Below are positions 18,892 to 29,874 of a stretch of DNA of 64,000 bases, piece after piece. The translations under genes and the position numbers were made by a program. Within the stretch, counting starts at the first letter, position 1, and every line of letters begins with the position of its first letter. The DNA lies in assembly GCF_001073085.1 (NCBI RefSeq), contig NZ_JVFV01000009.1, positions 1 through 64,000 on the forward strand, read 5' to 3'. Below the pieces are notes generated by a model, which was not told where the DNA came from, ran no database searches, and saw only the letters and a list, made by a program, of their open reading frames with translations. Origin of the DNA: Streptococcus pseudopneumoniae (lineage in GTDB: Bacteria; Bacillota; Bacilli; Lactobacillales; Streptococcaceae).

Positions 18892-19155
18892 ATGGCTTCT
18901 AAAGATTTCCACGTAGTGGCAGAAACAGGTATTCACGCACGTCCAGCAACATTGTTGGTACAAACTGCTAGCAAATTTGCTTCAGATATCACTCTTGAGT
19001 ACAAAGGTAAATCAGTTAACCTTAAATCTATCATGGGTGTAATGAGCCTTGGTGTTGGTCAAGGTGCTGACGTTACAATCACTGCTGAAGGTGCAGACGC
19101 TGATGACGCTATCGCTGCAATTTCAGAAACAATGGAAAAAGAAGGATTGGCATAA
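18892..19155 (+). CDS. ptsH: Phosphocarrier protein HPr
   Basis: 87 residues. [10 protein letters not shown] carries the phospho-acceptor His-15, and [11 protein letters not shown] carries the regulatory Ser-46 used by HPr kinase in Gram-positive carbon control. HPr passes phosphate from enzyme I to the sugar-specific EII complexes and, as P-Ser-HPr, acts with CcpA. The start at ATG 18892 follows AAAGGAGAG; reading further upstream in frame has no ribosome site. It is followed after four bases by ptsI. Confidence 0.97.
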   Translation: MASKDFHVVAETGIHARPATLLVQTASKFASDITLEYKGKSVNLKSIMGVMSLGVGQGADVTITAEGADADDAIAAISETMEKEGLA

Positions 19156-19159
19156 GGAA

Positions 19160-20893
19160 ATGACAGAAATGCTTAAAGGAATCGCAGCATCTGACGGTGT
19201 TGCAGTTGCAAAAGCATATCTACTCGTTCAACCGGATTTATCATTCGAGACTGTTACAGTCGAAGATACAAATGCAGAAGAGGCTCGTTTGGATGTTGCT
19301 CTTGAAGCTTCTCAAAACGAGCTTTCTCTTATCCGCGAGAAGGCTGTAGGTACGCTTGGTGAAGAAGCGGCACAAGTATTTGACGCTCATTTGATGGTTC
19401 TTGCTGACCCTGAATTGATCGGTCAAATCAAAGAAACTATCCGTGCTAAGAAAGTGAATGCAGAAGCAGGTCTGAAAGAAGTTACAGACATGTTTATCAC
19501 AATCTTTGAAGGCATGGAAGACAACCCATACATGCAAGAACGTGCAGCGGATATCCGCGACGTAACAAAACGTGTATTGGCTAACCTCCTTGGTAAAAAA
19601 TTGCCAAACCCAGCTTCTATCAATGAAGAAGTGATCGTGATTGCTCACGACTTGACTCCATCTGATACAGCTCAATTGGACAAAAACTTTGTAAAAGCTT
19701 TTGTAACAAACATCGGTGGTCGTACAAGTCACTCAGCTATCATGGCTCGTACACTTGAAATCGCTGCAGTTTTGGGTACAAACAACATTACTGAAATCGT
19801 TAAAGATGGTGACCTACTTGCCGTTAATGGTATTACAGGTGAAGTGATTATCAATCCTACTGAAGAACAAGCAGCTGAATTTAAAGCAGCTGGTGAAGCT
19901 TACGCTCAACAAAAAGCTGAGTGGGCACTCTTGAAAGATGCTCAAACAGTTACTGCTGACGGTAAACACTTCGAATTGGCAGCAAACATTGGTACTCCAA
20001 AAGACGTTGAAGGTGTTAATGACAATGGTGCAGAAGCTGTAGGTCTTTACCGTACAGAGTTCTTGTACATGGATTCTCAAGACTTCCCAACTGAAGACGA
20101 GCAGTACGAAGCATACAAGGCTGTTCTTGAAGGAATGAACGGTAAACCGGTTGTTGTACGTACAATGGATATCGGTGGTGACAAGGAACTTCCTTACTTC
20201 GATATGCCTCATGAAATGAACCCATTCCTTGGATTCCGTGCTCTTCGTATCTCTATCTCTGAAACTGGAGATGCAATGTTCCGCACTCAAATCCGTGCTC
20301 TTCTTCGTGCTTCTGTACACGGTCAATTGCGTATCATGTTCCCAATGGTTGCGCTTTTGAAAGAATTCCGTGCAGCTAAAGCAGTCTTCGATGAAGAAAA
20401 AGCAAACCTTCTTGCTGAAGGTGTTGCAGTTGCGGATGACATCCAAGTTGGTATCATGATTGAAATTCCTGCGGCAGCTATGCTTGCAGACCAATTTGCA
20501 AAAGAAGTTGACTTCTTCTCAATTGGTACAAATGACTTGATCCAATACACAATGGCGGCAGACCGTATGAACGAACAAGTTTCATACCTTTACCAACCAT
20601 ACAACCCATCAATCCTTCGTTTGATTAACAATGTTATCAAAGCAGCTCATGCTGAAGGTAAATGGGCTGGTATGTGTGGTGAGATGGCTGGTGACCAAAC
20701 AGCTGTTCCACTTCTTGTCGGAATGGGCTTAGATGAGTTTTCTATGTCAGCAACATCTGTACTTCGTACACGTAGCTTGATGAAGAAACTTGACACTGCT
20801 AAAATGCAAGAATACGCTAACCGCGCTCTTACTGAATGTGCAACAATGGAAGAAGTTCTTGAACTTTCAAAAGAATACGTTAACGTAGACTAA
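19160..20893 (+). CDS. ptsI: PEP-protein phosphotransferase, PTS enzyme I
   Basis: 577 residues from ATG 19160. [12 protein letters not shown] holds the phospho-His (His-191). [36 protein letters not shown] and [17 protein letters not shown] are the PEP-binding barrel motifs, and [13 protein letters not shown] carries the catalytic Cys. It takes phosphate from PEP and gives it to HPr. AAGGA is only one base before ATG 19160, so the in-frame ATG at 19169 (MLKGIAAS) fits the ribosome site better; annotated homologues use the earlier start. An open frame extending into ptsH is not part of the gene. Confidence 0.97.
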   Translation: MTEMLKGIAASDGVAVAKAYLLVQPDLSFETVTVEDTNAEEARLDVALEASQNELSLIREKAVGTLGEEAAQVFDAHLMVLADPELIGQIKETIRAKKVNAEAGLKEVTDMFITIFEGMEDNPYMQERAADIRDVTKRVLANLLGKKLPNPASINEEVIVIAHDLTPSDTAQLDKNFVKAFVTNIGGRTSHSAIMARTLEIAAVLGTNNITEIVKDGDLLAVNGITGEVIINPTEEQAAEFKAAGEAYAQQKAEWALLKDAQTVTADGKHFELAANIGTPKDVEGVNDNGAEAVGLYRTEFLYMDSQDFPTEDEQYEAYKAVLEGMNGKPVVVRTMDIGGDKELPYFDMPHEMNPFLGFRALRISISETGDAMFRTQIRALLRASVHGQLRIMFPMVALLKEFRAAKAVFDEEKANLLAEGVAVADDIQVGIMIEIPAAAMLADQFAKEVDFFSIGTNDLIQYTMAADRMNEQVSYLYQPYNPSILRLINNVIKAAHAEGKWAGMCGEMAGDQTAVPLLVGMGLDEFSMSATSVLRTRSLMKKLDTAKMQEYANRALTECATMEEVLELSKEYVNVD

Positions 20894-20902
20894 TCAATTA
20901 CA

Positions 20903-20939
20903 AATCCTTGTAGCTTCTAGCTATGAGGATTTTTTCTTC
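20903..20939 (+). terminator. Terminator of ptsHI
   Basis: A 13-pair stem (20903-20915 with 20919-20931, two wobbles), TCT loop, then a T-run. Confidence 0.92.
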
Positions 20940-20980
20940 TATTTTGTAGAAAACTCCATCTGTGAAATTTATCAAAAATA

Positions 20981-20989
20981 TGGTAAAAT
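20981..20989 (+). promoter_or_regulatory. udk promoter, extended -10
   Basis: TGGTAAAAT at 20981-20989. The start codon is 29 bases downstream, behind AAGGAGG. Confidence 0.6.
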
Positions 20990-21017
20990 AGACAAGGGAA
21001 AATACAAGGAGGCTACA

Positions 21018-21656
21018 ATGCAAAATAGACCAATCATTATCGGAGTAACAGGGGGATCTGGAGGAGGAAAGACAAGCGTATCTAAAGCAATCTTGTCACA
21101 TTTTCCAAACGAGAAAATTGCTATGATTGAGCATGATTCCTACTATAAAGATCAATCACATCTAACCTTTGAAGAGCGTATCAAGACCAACTATGACCAC
21201 CCTTTTGCTTTTGATACTGATTTGATGATTGAGCAAATCAAAGAGTTGTTGGCAGGACGTCCTGTAGATATTCCTACCTATGATTATGCTGCCCATACCA
21301 GAAGTTCTAAAACCTATCGTCAAGAACCTCAGGATGTCTTTATCGTAGAAGGAATCTTAGTTTTAGAGGACAAACGACTTCGTGATTTAATGGATATCAA
21401 GATTTTCGTAGATACAGATGATGACGTTCGTATCATTCGCCGTATTAAGCGTGATATGGAAGAACGTGGTCGTAGTCTAGATAGCGTTATTGACCAGTAT
21501 CTTGGTGTAGTGAAACCCATGTATCATCAATTTATTGAGCCAACAAAGCGTTATGCAGATATCGTTATTCCAGAAGGTGTGACTAATACAGTAGCCATTG
21601 ATTTGCTGACAACAAAAATTGAAAAGATTTTAGAAGAAGCACGTCTAGCCCAATGA
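21018..21656 (+). CDS. udk: Uridine/cytidine kinase
   Basis: 212 residues. The P-loop [14 protein letters not shown] (about 9-22) is followed by [13 protein letters not shown], a uridine-kinase signature, and by YDHPFAFD and [18 protein letters not shown]. It phosphorylates uridine and cytidine to UMP and CMP in pyrimidine salvage. The ATG at 21018 follows AAGGAGG. It appears to be a single-gene unit ending at the bidirectional hairpin at 21824. Confidence 0.96.
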   Translation: MQNRPIIIGVTGGSGGGKTSVSKAILSHFPNEKIAMIEHDSYYKDQSHLTFEERIKTNYDHPFAFDTDLMIEQIKELLAGRPVDIPTYDYAAHTRSSKTYRQEPQDVFIVEGILVLEDKRLRDLMDIKIFVDTDDDVRIIRRIKRDMEERGRSLDSVIDQYLGVVKPMYHQFIEPTKRYADIVIPEGVTNTVAIDLLTTKIEKILEEARLAQ

Positions 21657-21823
21657 TAAGGAGATAAAAGGTTGTTGGAAAATAAATATTTTTCTACGAT
21701 TGATTTTTTCCCATATTGGTGAGTCTTTACAATCAAGCTTTTAGATAGTTTCGTCAAAGGGACTTTTAGGAGTCTGTATTCTTAATTAAATACAGAGTCA
21801 GTGACTTAGGGCAAATAAAAATC

Positions 21824-21856
21824 GAGGTCGGGATTTTCCCGACCTCTTATTTTTTG
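21824..21856. terminator. Bidirectional terminator between udk and panT
   Basis: GAGGTCGGG (21824-21832) and CCCGACCTC (21838-21846) form a perfect nine-pair GC-rich stem, with T-runs on both strands. It lies directly against the stop codon of the minus-strand gene at 21847. The rest of 21657-21823 holds only a possible 16-codon frame with a good ribosome site. Confidence 0.9.
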
Positions 21857-22410
21857 ATTTTTTCAAGTCTCGGAACAATAACTAGGGTGAGTATTGCTGA
21901 GATAATCAGTTCTGCGATAGAGTTTGTTGAGATAACAGTAGCTAATAGTTTCTGGATATTTCCATCAAAAACATTTCCAAAGAGGAAGAAGATTCCGCCT
22001 AGTACAAATACAGTATTTGTGAGGGAACCGAGTGCTCCAGCGAAGATAAGCCCCGCCTTGTTTTTGAGGAGTTTATAGACAAAGTATGGAGTTAAACCAA
22101 TAAGGATGCGTGGTACAATCGCAATAACTAGAGAGTAGATGTTACCGTTTGGTACAAAAGGAGAGAAGAGGTAGCTAGTTGGGAGAATCGTGATTGTATT
22201 GACTGTCAAGCTAATCATCCCCATCAAGAAACCTAAGATGGCACCAATTCGTGGCCCGTAGATGATACTAGCAATGATGACTGGAATATGGACAATGGTC
22301 GGTTTAATTGGAAATGGCAAGACATTAAAGACAATAGAGCTCAGCAAATGAATGACAATCATGCTGGCAAAAAAGATAGCAATAGGAGCAATATTAGAGC
22401 GTTTGTTCAT
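21847..22410 (-). CDS. panT: ECF transporter S component, probably pantothenate-specific
   Basis: 187 residues with about six membrane helices and short loops, the form of an ECF-type substrate-binding S component. Such proteins use the shared EcfA/EcfT module encoded elsewhere. The start overlaps coaC by 17 bases, and coaB and coaC make coenzyme A from phosphopantothenate, so pantothenate is the likely substrate (PanT). The specificity is inferred from context, not from a motif. Confidence 0.8.
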   Translation of the reverse strand: MNKRSNIAPIAIFFASMIVIHLLSSIVFNVLPFPIKPTIVHIPVIIASIIYGPRIGAILGFLMGMISLTVNTITILPTSYLFSPFVPNGNIYSLVIAIVPRILIGLTPYFVYKLLKNKAGLIFAGALGSLTNTVFVLGGIFFLFGNVFDGNIQKLLATVISTNSIAELIISAILTLVIVPRLEKIKK

Positions 22411-22945
22411 GAAGTTTTTCCTTTATCTGTTGTAAAATAGTATCAAGATCAGCAAGAGCACCACGTCCTACATCGCCACAGGCCAGTAGGGACTCTTTTG
22501 GAGCAATAATTGTATAACCATAAGTTTCTAAAGTTTTTAAGTTTGTTTGAGTTGCTGGATGGTCATACATTTTGGTATTCATAGCAGGTGCTACTAGTTT
22601 TGGAACATAGTTTGGCAAGGCAAGAGCAGTAGCAGTCACCATATTGTCGGCAAAACCGTGCGCGACTTTCGCAATCGTATTTGCGGTTGCAGGGGCAAGG
22701 ATAAACAAATCTGTTTCTTTACCAAGCTCGATATGATTGACTTTATCAGGATAAGGTTCCTGCATAAGATCGAGATGTACGGTATTTTGAGATAAGACTT
22801 GAAGGGTTAAAGGTTGAATAAAGGCAGTCGCAGCCTGGGTCATAAGTACAGTAACAGAATGCCCTTGTTTCTTCAAGCCACTTACTAAATCAGCAGCCTT
22901 ATATGCGGCAATAGATCCAGTAATAGCAATTGTAATACGAGCCAT
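22394..22945 (-). CDS. coaC: Phosphopantothenoylcysteine decarboxylase
   Basis: 183 residues of the HFCD flavoprotein family. ITGSIAAYKAADL at the N terminus binds FMN, NHIELG (about 70) carries the catalytic His, PAMNTKMYDHPATQ (about 118-131) is the family PxMNxxMW-like motif, and LACGDVGRG the substrate-clamp Cys. It decarboxylates phosphopantothenoylcysteine to phosphopantetheine. Streptococci carry coaB and coaC as separate proteins, unlike the fused E. coli enzyme. It lies 11 bases after coaB and overlaps panT. Confidence 0.94.
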   Translation of the reverse strand: MARITIAITGSIAAYKAADLVSGLKKQGHSVTVLMTQAATAFIQPLTLQVLSQNTVHLDLMQEPYPDKVNHIELGKETDLFILAPATANTIAKVAHGFADNMVTATALALPNYVPKLVAPAMNTKMYDHPATQTNLKTLETYGYTIIAPKESLLACGDVGRGALADLDTILQQIKEKLHEQTL

Positions 22946-22956
22946 AATTTTCCTTT

Positions 22957-23646
22957 CTAAGAATCAAATCCTTGAATTTTTTTGACTAATAAGTCAGCGA
23001 TTTCTTTCTTGCTAGCAGCAATCTGATAATCCTTTTCTTCTACTAGATAAGCTAGGTGCTGATTCGCATTAATCTGAGTGAGGTCATTAGCGACAATCAA
23101 ATCAGCTTGATTCTTTTTAAGACTTTCTCTAGCGATTTGAATCAGATGGTCCTTAGTAACATCGACAAGGAGTTTAAAGCCAATGAGATGAATACTTGGG
23201 TTCCATTCTTTGACAAGAGAAATAATTTTAGGATTTTTCTTGAGAAATAGGACTTGCACCTCATCCTTAGAGGAGATCTTTGTTTCCATATTTTTCTTAT
23301 GCAAAAACTCACTTAAATCTTGGCTTGCTTGGACTTGGTCAAGACCAGTCATGTAAACAGGACTATAGTCAGAGACTGCCATGGAATGAATCAAAACTTG
23401 ATAATCAGGGACAATCCGTTTCATCTCTTGGAGTAAATCGGAAGTATTTTTGATTTCGATGACGGATAAATTCGAGTGTGGTTCTGGTTTTAGTGCTTGT
23501 TGCGTAGTAATCAGACAAACGTGATGCCCAGCCTTTAGTAAAGTCTCAGTTATTACTTTACCAAGTCTACCGGTAGAGTGATTGGTAATGGAGCGAACTT
23601 GATCTATTGCTTCGCTTGTACCACCAGATGTAACTAAAATTTTCAT
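22957..23646 (-). CDS. coaB: Phosphopantothenate-cysteine ligase
   Basis: 229 residues. ILVTSGGTSEAIDQVRSITN (about 3-22) is the nucleotide-binding start of CoaB, and STGRLGKVI and IHSMAVSDYSP follow. It joins 4'-phosphopantothenate to cysteine using CTP or ATP. I take ATG 23646 (MKILVTSGG) as the start. TACAAT of an extended -10 ends only six bases upstream with no ribosome site between, so the message appears leaderless. First gene of coaB-coaC-panT. Confidence 0.93.
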   Translation of the reverse strand: MKILVTSGGTSEAIDQVRSITNHSTGRLGKVITETLLKAGHHVCLITTQQALKPEPHSNLSVIEIKNTSDLLQEMKRIVPDYQVLIHSMAVSDYSPVYMTGLDQVQASQDLSEFLHKKNMETKISSKDEVQVLFLKKNPKIISLVKEWNPSIHLIGFKLLVDVTKDHLIQIARESLKKNQADLIVANDLTQINANQHLAYLVEEKDYQIAASKKEIADLLVKKIQGFDS

Positions 23647-23652
23647 AGAACT

Positions 23653-23681
23653 ATTGTACAAAAAAATGAGCAGTAAGTAAA
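23653..23681 (-). promoter_or_regulatory. coaBC-panT promoter adjoining the start codon
   Basis: On the minus strand TTTACT (23681-23676), 17 bases, TACAAT (23658-23653) preceded by TGT. ATG begins at 23646, about where transcription should start. Confidence 0.65.
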
Positions 23682-23725
23682 ATGAAAGCGATAAAATATA
23701 ACTAAACTTTATAACTATATTATTA

Positions 23726-23754
23726 TTGACAATTAATTTAAGATATAAGATAAT
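23726..23754 (+). promoter_or_regulatory. Promoter of the two-gene unknown cassette
   Basis: TTGACA (23726-23731), 17 bases, GATAAT (23749-23754). AGGGGAAG precedes the start at 23788. Confidence 0.75.
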
Positions 23755-23787
23755 TATTTTAGTTATATATGAAAAGGGGAAGCAGTT

Positions 23788-24987
23788 ATGGACTTTTTTA
23801 AATTTGCAGATAATATGGTTAAAGAAGCTAGTAAAGTAATTGATGATGCTAGTAAGACAACCAGTAGCGTACTTAATGAAGCTGGAAAAGCTTTAGATAG
23901 CGCTGGGAAAGTTACAGGAGATTTATTATCAGATTCTGTAAAAGTAATAGGAGATGTATCAAATAAGATAGGAAATGTTGTTTCAGACGTTTCAGGTCAA
24001 GCTGCTACAGTAGCGAATGATACTGTTCAACAAGTAACAGAGGTTGCATCTGGCACGCTTAATCAAGCTGGTAAAGTTGCAACTGAAGCAAAATCACAAA
24101 TTGATTCAATAGATCTTTTTAATGGTAAACTAAGGTCCGAAGCTGTTGAGAACTATCATGAATCTATTCAAACATATAATGAAAAAGCCACAGATCTAAC
24201 GAATAAATCGACTGAGCTTTATAAAACTAGAGACAAGGCGATTAAAGTTGTAAAAATTGTTGAAGAGAGAATTAGTAAATTAGCAAATAAACCGAAAGAA
24301 TTTGAAACAAAGTTAGAAGAAATAATTGTTGAAATACAGAATTTCGAAGATAAACAGTTAGCTATTACTCAGGCAATCAAAGAAGCAGAATTAGCCAGCG
24401 GTAGTACGGCAGCTACAGCTTCTTTAAGTGCTTTAGGTGTGACAGTCGCAACTTTAGGTCCTACTGCAGCTATGGGAGTTGCAACTACTTTTGGTGTCGC
24501 ATCAACAGGAACAGCAATTTCTAGCTTGACAGGTGCAGCAGCAAATAGTGCGGCATTAGCTTGGTTAGGTGGAGGAAGTCTAGCAGCAGGCGGAGGAGGT
24601 ATGGCTGCTGGCAATGCCTTTCTAGCCATGGCGGGCCCTGTTGGTTGGGGGATTGCTGGCTTAATGTTAACAGCGTCTGTCGGAGCAGGTGTTTTTGCTA
24701 ATAAAAAAAATGAAGAAGTAGCTAAAGAAGCGCTTGATGAACAAAAGAAAATTGAGTTATTAATTAGACAAACTGATAAATCAATAATAGAAATTAGTGA
24801 ATTAATTAATTTTATTGAAAAGCAAACTGAGGGGATTTATTTAGCTAATCTTTCTTTAATTGGAAAAGATTATAACTTATTTACAGATGATGAAAAGTAT
24901 CAAGCAGGTAGTTTAGTAAATTCAACCCTCTCACTTACTTCGATGATTAATAAGGAAATTAAAATAAATGATGAATCAGGCTGTTAA
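23788..24987 (+). CDS. Unknown protein: amphipathic repeats, coiled coils and a Gly/Ala-rich membrane segment
   Basis: 399 residues, not recognised. No signal peptide. Residues 10-108 form a long run of amphipathic helix with quasi-repeats such as LNEAGKALDSAGKVTGDLL and LNQAGKVATEAKSQID, like apolipoprotein or LEA-type sequences. Residues 118-200 are charged coiled coil. Residues 203-304 are almost free of charge and rich in Gly and Ala (AWLGGGSLAAGGGGMAAGNA near 258-277), long enough for two or more membrane helices. A second coiled coil and a polar tail follow. The layout suggests a protein that lies on and inserts into the membrane. It overlaps the next gene by 20 bases. Codon use is visibly more AT-rich than its neighbours, suggesting transfer. 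It could be a toxin, a defence effector or a membrane-organising protein; I cannot choose. Confidence 0.85.
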   Translation: MDFFKFADNMVKEASKVIDDASKTTSSVLNEAGKALDSAGKVTGDLLSDSVKVIGDVSNKIGNVVSDVSGQAATVANDTVQQVTEVASGTLNQAGKVATEAKSQIDSIDLFNGKLRSEAVENYHESIQTYNEKATDLTNKSTELYKTRDKAIKVVKIVEERISKLANKPKEFETKLEEIIVEIQNFEDKQLAITQAIKEAELASGSTAATASLSALGVTVATLGPTAAMGVATTFGVASTGTAISSLTGAAANSAALAWLGGGSLAAGGGGMAAGNAFLAMAGPVGWGIAGLMLTASVGAGVFANKKNEEVAKEALDEQKKIELLIRQTDKSIIEISELINFIEKQTEGIYLANLSLIGKDYNLFTDDEKYQAGSLVNSTLSLTSMINKEIKINDESGC

Positions 24988-26443
24988 TAGAGCATTTTAT
25001 CAAGGGATAGGTGCATATGTCAATTGTTTAAACAACTTGAGAATTCAAGACTTACAAATTGCTATGAAAATGATTGAGGATGAAGCTCAACATGTCATTT
25101 TAAACAAGGACAATGCCTCTAAAATCTTAAACTATGCTAGAGATAACATTGAAGACGTTATTCTAAAGAATCGTGGAGGTGAATACGGCGGTCACGGTTT
25201 TATTGCTGAATTTGCAGAAGCAGGAATTGTGAATGCGAGAAGAGCTTTTGAAGGATTAAATCCTATTGTAAAAGTATTGAATGATAATGGACCAGCCGAT
25301 TTATTAATTGGTAGAAATACCATTCAAATGAAGTTTTATAATAATTTACGTGATGAACTAGCTCAATCATTTCATTACAGTGCAAAAATGAAAATGATGT
25401 TTCCAAAAGATCACGTGTTAGTATACGAAAAAATTATGGCTGGCGCCAAAGAAGTTGAATTTAATGGTAAAAAATTGTCTATTAAACAAATTACTGATAT
25501 ACGACAAATGATCAATGATATTACCGAAAGCAAGGGACTTACTTCATATAAATCTTGGATGAAATCATCTGTTCTAAATTATGATGATGCTCAAAGAAAT
25601 TCAATAAAATCCATTTTAGATTCCGAGGAGAAGAATATTTGTAAAACTGTCAGACTAAAACAACAAGAGTTAAATAGAAAACGGTTAGTAGCACAAAAAA
25701 ATTCACTGCCAAGAATAAAAGAAGCCAATAAGATTGCTAGAAACGCAGCTGTTTTACAGGGTGGTTTAGCTTTGATGCTCAATGTGTATGGAAAATACAA
25801 AGAAGGAAAAACTATTTTTGAATTTGATCAATCAGATTGGTTAGACTGTGGACTGGAAACAGTGGAAGGTGCGGTAAAAGGTTCTATATCAGGTTACGCG
25901 ATTTATGGTCTCACTAATGTTTTTAAAATGAGTGCACCAAGTGCAAGTTCGTTTGTAACAGCAAGTTACGGCATAGTAGATATTATTACTAAACTTAGAA
26001 CAAATGAGATTACTGAGGATGAATTTATAAATTTTATAACTATCAATACATTGGATACAACATTAGCGACAATTGGTTCATGTGTTGGTCAAACACTTAT
26101 TCCTGTCCCTGTCTTAGGAGCAGTAGTAGGTTCAATTGCTACTTCAATAATTTGGGAAATAGGCAAAGGGATTTTAAGTGATAGGGAACAGGAATTAATT
26201 CAAAATTACAGGGAAAACTTAGATAACCATATCAAAAACTTAGATGATAAATACAAGATTATTTTTAATGATATTATAGATAAATATCATAAACTAGGAC
26301 GATTACAGGATTACTCTTTTGATTTATCTATCAATATACGTCTTCGTTTTGAGTATTCAATTGAATTAGCTGAGCAAATAGGAGTTTCTAATAGTCAAAT
26401 TCTACATGATTTATCAGAAATTGATAGCTACTTTTTGAATTAG
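24968..26443 (+). CDS. Unknown protein with possible nuclease-like N-terminal core and C-terminal membrane segments
   Basis: 491 residues, not recognised. Start ATG 24968 or 24971, with AAGGAA about ten bases upstream, inside the end of the previous gene. Residues 66-125 contain H76-x4-E81, N89, P109-A110-D111 and Q120-x-K122 (GGHGFIAEFAEAGIVNARR ... PADLLIGRNTIQMKFY), an order seen in PD-(D/E)XK-type cores. That is a weak inference from spacing. Residues 222-258 are basic and helical. From about 260 there are Gly-rich hydrophobic stretches, notably 360-402 (LIPVPVLGAVVGSIATSIIW), followed by a charged C-terminal helix. No signal peptide. Co-translated with the upstream protein, so the two probably act together. 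Confidence 0.85.
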   Translation: MMNQAVNRAFYQGIGAYVNCLNNLRIQDLQIAMKMIEDEAQHVILNKDNASKILNYARDNIEDVILKNRGGEYGGHGFIAEFAEAGIVNARRAFEGLNPIVKVLNDNGPADLLIGRNTIQMKFYNNLRDELAQSFHYSAKMKMMFPKDHVLVYEKIMAGAKEVEFNGKKLSIKQITDIRQMINDITESKGLTSYKSWMKSSVLNYDDAQRNSIKSILDSEEKNICKTVRLKQQELNRKRLVAQKNSLPRIKEANKIARNAAVLQGGLALMLNVYGKYKEGKTIFEFDQSDWLDCGLETVEGAVKGSISGYAIYGLTNVFKMSAPSASSFVTASYGIVDIITKLRTNEITEDEFINFITINTLDTTLATIGSCVGQTLIPVPVLGAVVGSIATSIIWEIGKGILSDREQELIQNYRENLDNHIKNLDDKYKIIFNDIIDKYHKLGRLQDYSFDLSINIRLRFEYSIELAEQIGVSNSQILHDLSEIDSYFLN

Positions 26444-26572
26444 TCGAAATCTTAATCTATAGTTAAAACCTATAAAGGCATATAAAAATTTAAATAGTAG
26501 CCAATAAATCCTTTGAGGGCGCTATATTTACGAACGTTATAAAGCTTTATGTCTGTTAAAAATCTTGTTTTG

Positions 26573-26581
26573 TGTTATAAT
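26573..26581 (+). promoter_or_regulatory. fhs promoter, extended -10
   Basis: TGTTATAAT at 26573-26581. The start codon is 32 bases downstream behind GAGGAG. The remaining bases from 26444 show no clear terminator for the upstream cassette. Confidence 0.65.
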
Positions 26582-26613
26582 GAATTAACACATTTGAGGT
26601 AGAGGAGTTTGTT

Positions 26614-28284
26614 ATGAAAACAGATATTGAAATTGCACAGAGTATCGAGCTAAAACCAATCGTTGATGTTGTAGAGAAACTTGGCATCTCTTACGATGAT
26701 TTGGAATTATATGGAAAATACAAGGCTAAGCTTAGTTTTGATAAGATTCGTGAAGTGGAAAGTAATCCAGTCGGTAAATTGATCCTGGTGACAGCTATCA
26801 ACCCAACACCTGCTGGTGAGGGAAAATCAACTATTACCATCGGACTTGCTGATGCTTTGAATAAGATTGGTAAGAAAACCATGATTGCTATCCGCGAACC
26901 TTCTCTTGGTCCTGTAATGGGGATTAAAGGTGGTGCAGCTGGTGGTGGTTATGCCCAAGTACTACCAATGGAAGATATCAACCTTCACTTTACTGGTGAT
27001 ATGCACGCTATCACAACTGCAAACAATGCTCTCTCTGCCTTGATTGACAATCACTTGCACCAAGGAAATGAGCTAGGAATTGACCAACGTCGTATTCTTT
27101 GGAAACGTGTTGTTGACTTAAACGACCGTGCTCTTCGTCATGTAACTGTTGGACTTGGAGGTCCTCTTAATGGTATTCCTCGCGAAGATGGATTTGATAT
27201 CACTGTTGCTTCAGAAATCATGGCTATCCTTTGCTTGGCAACTGACATTGAAGATTTGAAACGTCGCTTGTCAAATATCGTCATCGGTTACCGTTATGAC
27301 CGTACACCTGTTTCAGTGGGTGATCTACAGGTTGAAGGTGCCTTGGCATTGATTTTGAAGGATGCTATCAAACCTAACTTGGTTCAAACAATCTATGGAA
27401 CACCTGCCTTTGTACATGGTGGACCATTTGCCAATATCGCCCATGGCTGCAACTCAGTTTTGGCAACGACAACGGCTCTACGTTTAGCAGATTACACAGT
27501 GACAGAAGCTGGCTTTGGTGCAGACCTTGGTGCAGAGAAGTTCCTGGATATCAAGACTCCAAACCTACCAACAGCTCCAAGCGCAGTAGTCATTGTCGCA
27601 ACACTTCGTGCTCTTAAGATGAATGGTGGAGTTGCTAAGGATGCTCTGACAGAGGAAAATGTGGAAGCAGTACGTGCTGGATTTGCAAACTTGAAACGCC
27701 ACGTTGAGAATATCCGTAAGTTTGGTATTCCAGCAGTTGTTGCTATCAATGAATTTGTCTCTGATACAGAAGCAGAAATCGCAGCCTTGAAAGAGCTTTG
27801 TGCTTCAATTGATGTTCCAGTTGAATTGGCTAGTGTATGGGCAGATGGAGCTGAAGGTGGAGTAGCACTTGCTGAAACGGTTGTCAAGACTATCGCTGAA
27901 AATCCAGCAAACTACACACGTCTTTATGATAACGATCTTTCTGTCCAAGAAAAGATTGAAAAGATTGTTACTGAAATCTATCGCGGAAGCAAAGTAAACT
28001 TTGAGAAGAAAGCTAAAACCCAAATTGCTCAAATCGTTCAAAACGGTTGGGATAAATTGCCAATTTGTATGGCTAAAACTCAATACAGTTTCTCAGATAA
28101 TCCAAACGCACTTGGAGCACCTGAAAACTTTGAAATTACCATTCGAGAATTGGTACCTAAGCTGGGTGCAGGCTTTATCGTTGCCCTTACTGGTGACGTT
28201 ATGACCATGCCTGGACTTCCAAAACGTCCTGCCGCTCTCAATATGGATGTTGAAAGTGATGGAACTGTTCTTGGATTATTCTAA
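26614..28284 (+). CDS. fhs: Formate-tetrahydrofolate ligase
   Basis: 556 residues, full length. The P-loop-like [15 protein letters not shown] (about 64-78) binds [24 protein letters not shown] is a family signature, and [14 protein letters not shown] lies in the folate/formate region. It makes 10-formyl-THF from formate, ATP and THF, feeding purine synthesis and initiator-tRNA formylation. It is a single-gene unit with its own promoter and terminator. Confidence 0.97.
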   Translation: MKTDIEIAQSIELKPIVDVVEKLGISYDDLELYGKYKAKLSFDKIREVESNPVGKLILVTAINPTPAGEGKSTITIGLADALNKIGKKTMIAIREPSLGPVMGIKGGAAGGGYAQVLPMEDINLHFTGDMHAITTANNALSALIDNHLHQGNELGIDQRRILWKRVVDLNDRALRHVTVGLGGPLNGIPREDGFDITVASEIMAILCLATDIEDLKRRLSNIVIGYRYDRTPVSVGDLQVEGALALILKDAIKPNLVQTIYGTPAFVHGGPFANIAHGCNSVLATTTALRLADYTVTEAGFGADLGAEKFLDIKTPNLPTAPSAVVIVATLRALKMNGGVAKDALTEENVEAVRAGFANLKRHVENIRKFGIPAVVAINEFVSDTEAEIAALKELCASIDVPVELASVWADGAEGGVALAETVVKTIAENPANYTRLYDNDLSVQEKIEKIVTEIYRGSKVNFEKKAKTQIAQIVQNGWDKLPICMAKTQYSFSDNPNALGAPENFEITIRELVPKLGAGFIVALTGDVMTMPGLPKRPAALNMDVESDGTVLGLF

Positions 28285-28294
28285 TTGAACAATA

Positions 28295-28330
28295 AAAAGA
28301 CAAGCTCAAAATCGAGTTTGTCTTTTATAT
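28295..28330 (+). terminator. Terminator of fhs
   Basis: AAAAGACAAGCTC (28295-28307) pairs with GAGTTTGTCTTTT (28314-28326, one wobble), ending in a T-run. Confidence 0.92.
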
Positions 28331-28335
28331 TAATA

Positions 28336-28369
28336 CTAAAAAATCTCCTAGAATGTGACTAGGAGATTT
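28336..28369 (-). terminator. Terminator of lysS
   Basis: AAATCTCCTAG (28341-28351) and CTAGGAGATTT (28359-28369) form a perfect 11-pair stem. The minus-strand T-run lies at 28347-28336. fhs and lysS converge here, each with its own terminator. Confidence 0.9.
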
Positions 28370-28374
28370 GTATT

Positions 28375-29874
<1,500 letters not shown>

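Noticed and set aside
19241..20494. Long minus-strand open frames inside ptsI
   Set aside because: Shadow frames rich in Cys, Phe and Ser, opposite a highly conserved gene; no ribosome sites or promoters.
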